Below the pieces are notes generated by a model. That model made no database searches and was not told the DNA's origin. It worked only from the letters and a program-made list of their open reading frames with translations. Below, one piece after another: positions 9,291 to 12,519 of a stretch of 12,519 bases of DNA (position 1 is the stretch's first letter; each line of letters begins with the position of its first letter). A program made the translations under genes and the position numbers. This DNA is from Pseudonocardiales bacterium (lineage in GTDB: Bacteria; Actinomycetota; Actinomycetes; Mycobacteriales; Jatrophihabitantaceae), in the NCBI GenBank assembly GCA_025465405.1, contig JAODNL010000615.1, forward strand, positions 1-12,519. The letters are read 5' to 3'.

Positions 9291-9653
9291 CTAATCCCAG
9301 TCCAAACCGCCGCGGCGCCAGACGTAGGCGTACGCGACGAACACCGTGACGATGAACAGCACGATCTCGACCAACCCGAACAGCCCGAGTGCCTTGTTCG
9401 CGACCGCGTAGGGGTACAGGAAAATGATCTCGATGTCGAAGACGATGAACAGCATCGCCGTCAGGAAGTACTTGACCGGAAAGCGATGCGGTCCGAGCGG
9501 CTGCGGAGTCGGCTCGATCCCGCACTCGTAGAAGTCCAGCTTCGCCTTGTTGTAGCGGCGCGGACCGACGAACGGCGCGATGACGACGGAGAACGTCGCG
9601 AACGCCAGCGCCAACGCGAACAGGAGCAGGATCGGCAGGTACGGCGAGAGCAT
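9291..9653 (-). CDS. nuoA: NADH-quinone oxidoreductase subunit A (NuoA)
   Basis: NuoA (ND3-like) is a small membrane subunit next to NuoH at the quinone-chamber entrance. The 120-residue product has three hydrophobic helices at about 5-28, 61-82 and 91-111. The long loop after the first helix carries YECGIEP with Cys44, the counterpart of the mobile ND3 loop cysteine. The second helix has FDIEIIFLYP with the conserved acidic residues. A GAGGAG ribosome site (9665-9670) lies 11 bases before the ATG. The 66-base gap to the upstream flavoprotein gene shows neither a clear promoter nor a terminator, so read-through from that gene is the simplest view. Confidence 0.97.
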   Translation of the reverse strand: MLSPYLPILLLFALALAFATFSVVIAPFVGPRRYNKAKLDFYECGIEPTPQPLGPHRFPVKYFLTAMLFIVFDIEIIFLYPYAVANKALGLFGLVEIVLFIVTVFVAYAYVWRRGGLDWD

Positions 9654-9719
9654 TTCTGCCTGTTCTCCTCTCTCGTCTGTCGGTATTGCGCGGTGGCCAG
9701 GCTAGACGGTCGCGGCTTC

Positions 9720-11081
9720 CTACCGGACGGCCGGGGTGATGCGGGTCAGGACGTTGATGATCCGGTCCGACACGTCGCCGTCGCGCGGATCGGTGAGGTT
9801 CGCGAGCAGCTTCAGCACGAAGCGCATCAGAGCGGGATGCGGCAGCCCGTGCCGGGTGCAAGCCTGCATCACCGCGGGCTTGCCGATGAGCTTCACGAAC
9901 GCCGCGCCCAGCCGGTAGTAGGCGCCCCATTCCTGCTGCATCCGCCTCGGGTAGGCCTGTAGCGCAAGCTCGCGGGCCGAGCCCGCGGGTCGGGCGAGTG
10001 CCTGCACGACCGCCTCCGCCGCGAACCGGCCGGACTCCATTGCGTACGGGATGCCCTCGCCGTTGAACGGGTTGACCGAACCGCCGGAGTCACCGACGAG
10101 CAGCAGCCCGCGCACGTAATGCGGTGTCCGGTTGAATCCCATCGGCAGCGCGGCGCCGCGGGTCGGCCCGGTGGCGGTCTGCTCGCGCAGCCCCCACTCC
10201 TCGGGCGTGTTGTCCAGCCACGTGGTGAGCATCGCGCGGTAGTCCGTCTTCTGGAATCCCGAGCTGGTGCTGAGCACCCCGAGACCGGCGTTCACGGTGC
10301 CGTCGCCCATGCCGAAGATCCACCCGTAGCCGGGTAGCAGCGCGGACTCGTTCGGCTTGCCGTCCCACAGCTCCAGCCAGGACTCGAGGTAGTCGTCGTG
10401 CGTCTTCGGGCTGGTGTAGTACCGGCGGACCGCGACGCCGAGCGGGCGCTTGTCGTTGCGATGCACGCCGAGATGCTGGGCCAGCTTGCCCGAGACGCCC
10501 TCGCAGGTCAGCACCAGCGGCGCGCGGTACTCCATGGAGCCGCTGTCCTCGGTGCGGCGGCCGCCGCCGCGTGCTCGGACGCCGGCGACGCGACCGGCGC
10601 GATCCAGGATGGGTTCGGTGACCGTCGTCTGCTCGTGCAGCACGGCGCCCGCCTTGACCGCCTGGTTGGCGAGCAGCGCGTCGAGATCGGCCCGCGGGCG
10701 TACCAGCCCGTAGTTCGGGAAGCTGGTGAGCTCGGGCCAGTCGAGGTGCAGTCGCTGCCCGCCGCCGATCACGCGCAGGCCCCGGTTGTGCAGCCAGCCG
10801 GCTTCCTGGCTGACGTCGATGCCCATGTCGATCAGCGCGCGGGTGCCCCGCGGCGTCAGCCCGTCGCCGCATACCTTCTCGCGCGGGAACGACGTCTTCT
10901 CGAGCAGCAGGACATGCAGTCCCGCGGTGGCCAGCCAGTACGCGGCGCTGCTTCCGGCGGGACCGGCTCCGACCACGATCACGTCGGCGTCCTGACGGGC
11001 ACTGTCGGCGACCGTGGATTCGGGGCGCACCGCGACGTCCGGCGTGCTCGGCGCACGCGCAGCGTCGCTCAGCGCGGTCAT
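9720..11081 (-). CDS. Geranylgeranyl reductase family flavoprotein, probable menaquinone side-chain (MenJ-like) reductase
   Basis: This FAD-dependent oxidoreductase family reduces double bonds of isoprenoid chains. The mycobacterial relative MenJ (Rv0561c) saturates one isoprene unit of menaquinone. The 453-residue product has about 30 flexible residues, then the FAD dinucleotide motif VVGAGPAGSSAAYWLA (from 36) and acidic Glu61. PREKVCGDGLTPRG has Cys71 in the position of the family's conserved KxCGDG cysteine. LPGYGWIFGMGDG lies near 249-261, and the second FAD block VGDSGGSVNPFNGEGIPYAMESGR spans 329-352. A GGGAG ribosome site (11088-11092) is 6 bases before the ATG. It reads into nuoA after 66 bases. 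That fits a role in tailoring the quinone used by complex I, but lipid reduction of archaeal-type or carotenoid precursors cannot be excluded from sequence alone. Confidence 0.88.
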   Translation of the reverse strand: MTALSDAARAPSTPDVAVRPESTVADSARQDADVIVVGAGPAGSSAAYWLATAGLHVLLLEKTSFPREKVCGDGLTPRGTRALIDMGIDVSQEAGWLHNRGLRVIGGGQRLHLDWPELTSFPNYGLVRPRADLDALLANQAVKAGAVLHEQTTVTEPILDRAGRVAGVRARGGGRRTEDSGSMEYRAPLVLTCEGVSGKLAQHLGVHRNDKRPLGVAVRRYYTSPKTHDDYLESWLELWDGKPNESALLPGYGWIFGMGDGTVNAGLGVLSTSSGFQKTDYRAMLTTWLDNTPEEWGLREQTATGPTRGAALPMGFNRTPHYVRGLLLVGDSGGSVNPFNGEGIPYAMESGRFAAEAVVQALARPAGSARELALQAYPRRMQQEWGAYYRLGAAFVKLIGKPAVMQACTRHGLPHPALMRFVLKLLANLTDPRDGDVSDRIINVLTRITPAVR

Positions 11082-11087
11082 CGCACG

Positions 11088-11092
11088 CTCCC
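11088..11092 (-). promoter_or_regulatory. Ribosome binding site of the menaquinone-reductase-like gene
   Basis: GGGAG on the minus strand, 6 bases before the ATG at 11081. It supports that start over any downstream one. Confidence 0.7.
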
Positions 11093-11105
11093 GTCTCGCT
11101 GCTGC

Positions 11106-11147
11106 CTCAGGACTTTGTGAACGGCTTCACGAGCTGTTCGTCCTGAG
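11106..11147. repeat. 8-bp inverted repeat bracketing the Rex-type operator
   Basis: CTCAGGAC at 11106-11113 and its exact reverse complement GTCCTGAG at 11140-11147 enclose the operator. The result is a nested dyad: outer 8-bp stem, inner 7-4-7 palindrome. If the transcript starts upstream of 11147 it could form a two-tier hairpin in the leader, ending about 24 bases before the ATG. Confidence 0.6.
11115..11132. promoter_or_regulatory. Rex-type operator (NADH/NAD+ redox sensor site)
   Basis: The plus strand reads TTGTGAACGGCTTCACGA: two 7-base arms around a 4-base centre. It is symmetric except for one base, G at 11131 where A would complete TTCACAA. The Rex repressor operator of Streptomyces and other Gram-positive bacteria is TTGTGAA-N4-TTCACAA, and Rex is known to control respiratory operons, including nuo and cyd in Streptomyces coelicolor. 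The site lies 33 bases upstream of the first gene of the nuo transcription unit, where a bound repressor would block initiation or early elongation. Rex leaves such sites when NADH rises, so the unit would be induced under reducing conditions. Binding here is inferred from the motif. Confidence 0.75.
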
Positions 11148-11151
11148 TCTA
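11146..11151 (-). promoter_or_regulatory. Weak -10 candidate for the menaquinone-reductase/nuo unit
   Basis: Minus-strand TAGACT resembles the actinobacterial TAnnnT -10 box. A transcript would start near 11139-11140, putting the Rex-type site just downstream of the start point. No convincing -35 hexamer is seen at 16-18 bases, so this rests on the -10 box and position only. Confidence 0.3.
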
Positions 11152-11183
11152 GTGCGCACGATCGGGCCTGCTGCGGCCGACCT

Positions 11184-11239
11184 CCGTCGATCGAGACGCC
11201 TGAACGGCTGCCCTGGCGACCACTCGGACATCTTGATCA
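11184..11239. repeat. Hairpin-forming direct repeat, copy 1
   Basis: First of two 56-base units with a 59-base period. It differs from copy 2 at about six positions. On the minus strand the ends GATCAAGAT and GTCTCGATC pair with one mismatch, and inner arms CCGAGTGG and CCGTTCAGG pair with one bulged A. The whole unit can fold as one long stem with a loop of about 12 bases. It lies in the non-coding space between the FKBP gene and the nuo promoter region. Confidence 0.8.
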
Positions 11240-11242
11240 CCC

Positions 11243-11298
11243 CCGTCGACCAAGACCCCTGAATGGCTGCCCTGACGACCACTCGGACGTCTTGATCA
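11243..11298. repeat. Hairpin-forming direct repeat, copy 2
   Basis: Second unit. On the minus strand TTGATCAAGAC pairs over 11 positions (two G-T wobbles) with GTCTTGGTCGA, and CCGAGTGG pairs with CCATTCAGG around a bulged A. Several differences from copy 1 keep the pairing (A to G opposite T). No run of T follows the stem, so a standard intrinsic terminator is not supported. It is the first structure met by transcription leaving the FKBP gene, after about 70 bases. Confidence 0.8.
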
Positions 11299-11304
11299 AC
11301 GCGG

Positions 11305-11334
11305 GACGGCGCGGACGCGAGACGGCGCGGACGC
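11305..11334. repeat. 14-bp direct repeat pair downstream of the FKBP gene
   Basis: GACGGCGCGGACGC occurs exactly at 11305-11318 and 11321-11334, 16 bases apart, followed by a degenerate third start (GGACGGCG). It is short GC-rich slippage-type DNA between the hairpin repeats and the FKBP stop, with no visible coding or terminator role. Confidence 0.6.
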
Positions 11335-11367
11335 CGGACGGCGGGGCCAGGAGGACCGGTGCCGGTG

Positions 11368-11733
11368 TCAGCGAACGCCGAGCAGGTCGATCACGAAGAC
11401 GAGCGTCTTACCGGACAGCCGATGGCCGCCACCCGCGGGGCCGTACGCCTTCTCCGGCGGGATCGTGAGCTGCCGCCGGCCGCCGACCTTCATACCCGGG
11501 ATCCCCTCTTGCCAGCCCTGGATCAGGCCGCGCAGCGGAAACTCGATCGACGCGCCGCGGTTCCAGGACGCGTCGAACTCCTCGCCGTTCTGGAACTCGA
11601 CACCGACGTAATGCACCTCGACGGTGTCACCCGGCTTCGCCTCGGCGCCCTCGCCGACGACGATGTCCTCGGTCTTCAGGTCGGTCGGCGCCTCGCCGCC
11701 CGGGAACTCGATCACTGGCTTCTCAAGGGTCAT
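11368..11733 (-). CDS. FKBP-type peptidyl-prolyl cis-trans isomerase
   Basis: This is a small cytoplasmic prolyl isomerase that speeds cis-trans change of Xaa-Pro bonds during folding. The 121-residue product is a single FKBP domain with no signal peptide. The binding-pocket residues of FKBP12 can be matched by position: Tyr42 in HYVGV, Phe53-Asp54 and Arg59 in EEFDASWNRG, Phe65, Ile71 and Trp74 in LIQGWQEG, Tyr97, His104, and Phe113 in LVFVIDLLGV. KVGGRRQLTIP is another family block. I chose the ATG at 11733 because actinobacterial relatives start with a short Met-x-x-Glu-Lys-Pro lead. An in-frame ATG three codons earlier (11742) is possible, and neither has a strong ribosome site. The gene stands alone on the minus strand, 286 bases upstream of the nuo unit's first gene. 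Nothing links it to complex I. Confidence 0.95.
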   Translation of the reverse strand: MTLEKPVIEFPGGEAPTDLKTEDIVVGEGAEAKPGDTVEVHYVGVEFQNGEEFDASWNRGASIEFPLRGLIQGWQEGIPGMKVGGRRQLTIPPEKAYGPAGGGHRLSGKTLVFVIDLLGVR

Positions 11734-11778
11734 GCCATCCATCCAACACGAGGGCGATCGGTGGGCATGAACCGTCCC

Positions 11779-11834
11779 TTTGCACCCGTGATGGTGCCTA
11801 CCGCGGGCCGGATAGCGACCAGCGCGGGTGCAAA
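11779..11834. promoter_or_regulatory. 10-bp perfect inverted repeat in the divergent spacer
   Basis: TTTGCACCCG at 11779-11788 is exactly inverted as CGGGTGCAAA at 11825-11834, with 36 bases between. Both arms lie in the 151-base spacer between the divergent FKBP and acetyltransferase genes. It could be a pair of half-sites for a regulator or a leader hairpin. I know no factor for this sequence. No clear -10/-35 pair was found for either gene. Confidence 0.4.
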
Positions 11835-11884
11835 CCCGGGGACGGGGCCGGCACGGGGTTGCGCCGACGTGGCAGGCTCGGCAT

Positions 11885-12370
11885 GTGCCTGCCGATCGCC
11901 TTGGCCAGCCGCGAGCCGACCCCGCCACCGCCGTCCGCGATGCCCCCGCTGCCGATATCGACGGGCCGACGCTGTACCGCATCCTGGCGCTGCGGGTGGA
12001 CGTCTTCATCGTCGAGCAGAAGTGCATCTACTCCGAACTCGACGGCCGCGACCTCGAACCGAGCGCCCGGCTGGTGTGGGCCGAACGCGCGGGCGAAGTG
12101 CTGGCTACCCTGCGCCTGCTCTTCGACGACGACGGCACCGCGCGCATCGGGCGGGTCGCCACCGCGGCGAGCGCACGCGGGAACGGCCTGGCGGCGAGGC
12201 TCATGGAGCGGGCCCTCCAGTTGGCCGGCGATCGCAGCGTCGTCCTGAACGCGCAGTCGTATCTGACCGACTGGTACGCGCGGTTCGGTTTCGAGCGGGC
12301 CGGCGAGGAGTTCCTCGACGACGGGATCCCGCACATCCCGATGAGGCGCGCCGCCGGACCGCTCGACTAG
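11885..12370 (+). CDS. ElaA-like GNAT-family N-acetyltransferase
   Basis: GNAT enzymes transfer the acetyl group of acetyl-CoA to an amine; the substrate of ElaA proteins is not established. The GTG start gives 161 residues, near the roughly 150 of E. coli ElaA. Visible blocks are LYRILALRVDVFIVEQ (30-45), the ElaA-type ELDGRDLE (51-58), motif A IGRVATAASARGNGLAARLM (88-107) with the acetyl-CoA loop Arg98-Gly-Asn-Gly101, and LNAQSYLTDWYARFGF (121-136). The terminal DDGIPHIPM is diagnostic of the ElaA group. The N-terminal 23 residues are Pro/Ala/Arg-rich and poorly conserved. An in-frame GTG at 11828 would add 19 residues but lies inside an inverted repeat, and neither start has a good ribosome site. 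The gene is the only plus-strand one, divergent from the FKBP gene. Confidence 0.88.
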   Translation: MPADRLGQPRADPATAVRDAPAADIDGPTLYRILALRVDVFIVEQKCIYSELDGRDLEPSARLVWAERAGEVLATLRLLFDDDGTARIGRVATAASARGNGLAARLMERALQLAGDRSVVLNAQSYLTDWYARFGFERAGEEFLDDGIPHIPMRRAAGPLD

Positions 12371-12379
12371 GCGACCGCC

Positions 12380-12519
12380 GCGGCCCAACGACCGCGCGAC
12401 CCACCGACCGCGCGACCCCCGCAGCCCAACGACCGCGCGACCCCCGCAGCCCAACGACCGGACCACCGCCGCGGCCCAACGACCGCGCGACCCACCGACC
12501 GCGCGACCCCGCGGCCCAA
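12380..12519. repeat. Low-complexity GC-rich direct-repeat array at the right edge
   Basis: The 15-base core GC(A/G)GCCCAACGACCG occurs at 12380, 12421, 12446 and 12471, with a fifth copy (12511) cut by the window end. Spacing is 41, 25, 25 and 40 bases. The long units 12380-12419 and 12471-12510 are identical over 40 bases and contain a second CCGACCGCGCGACCC module. The array starts just after the acetyltransferase stop. No coding frame with sensible protein content is seen, so it is probably slippage-expanded non-coding DNA. Confidence 0.85.

Noticed and set aside
9654..9719. Separate promoter for nuoA
   Set aside because: Only a ribosome site is clear. No convincing -10/-35 pair and no Rex-type dyad is present in these 66 bases.
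11299..11367. Intrinsic terminator after the FKBP gene
   Set aside because: GC-rich direct repeats and a small ACCGG/CCGGT palindrome are present, but there is no stable hairpin followed by a T run.
11082..11367. tRNA or other known small RNA gene in the non-coding stretch
   Set aside because: No cloverleaf arms or T-loop consensus were found; the structure there is explained by the hairpin repeats and operator dyads.
11798..12466. Minus-strand open frame opposite the acetyltransferase gene
   Set aside because: It runs through the low-complexity array, has Gly/Arg-rich translation, and conflicts with the strong ElaA-like protein on the other strand.
12380..12519. Possible CRISPR array
   Set aside because: The intervals between repeated cores are themselves repeats of the same modules, not unique spacers, and unit spacing is irregular (25 and 40 bases).

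Overview
The window is strongly GC-rich chromosomal DNA from an actinomycete-type bacterium (Actinomycetota). The evidence is GTG and ATG starts with stop/start overlaps, actinobacterial versions of NuoC, NuoE and NuoH, a menaquinone-type geranylgeranyl reductase, and a Rex-type operator. I cannot name the genus. No novel enzyme system is visible. The locus is a respiratory complex I operon, with some less ordinary regulatory and repeat DNA at its upstream (right-hand) end.

Layout. From about 11081 down to position 1, everything runs on the minus strand as one long transcription unit: a menaquinone-reductase-like flavoprotein (11081-9720), then nuoA, nuoB, nuoC, nuoD, nuoE, nuoF, nuoG, nuoH and the start of nuoI, which is cut by the left edge. 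The nuo genes are packed with overlaps of 1, 4 or 8 bases or gaps of a few bases. The exceptions are the 66-base gap before nuoA and the 70-base gap before nuoE (at the start I prefer). nuoJ to nuoN are expected just left of the window. The cofactor ligands of the hydrophilic arm can be read directly: FMN/NADH motifs in NuoF, 2Fe-2S in NuoE and NuoG, 4Fe-4S in NuoF, NuoG (including the extra N7 site), NuoI and NuoB, and the quinone-site His/Tyr pair in NuoD.

Upstream control region (11082-11367). Between the flavoprotein gene and the next gene lie a near-perfect Rex (NADH/NAD+ sensor) operator, an 8-bp inverted repeat that brackets it, a weak -10 candidate, and two tandem 56-base units at a 59-base period. 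Each unit can fold into a long hairpin. A small FKBP-type prolyl isomerase gene follows (11733-11368, minus), then a 151-base divergent spacer carrying a 10-bp inverted repeat, then an ElaA-like GNAT acetyltransferase on the plus strand (11885-12370). The right edge (12380-12519) is a low-complexity GC-rich repeat array that runs off the window.

How the genes work together. Complex I oxidises NADH, passes electrons to menaquinone and pumps protons. The first gene probably saturates part of the menaquinone side chain, so quinone tailoring and the enzyme that reduces the quinone look co-transcribed. A Rex site at the head of this unit would tie both to the NADH/NAD+ ratio. The flavoprotein's substrate and the regulation are inferences from family and motif.
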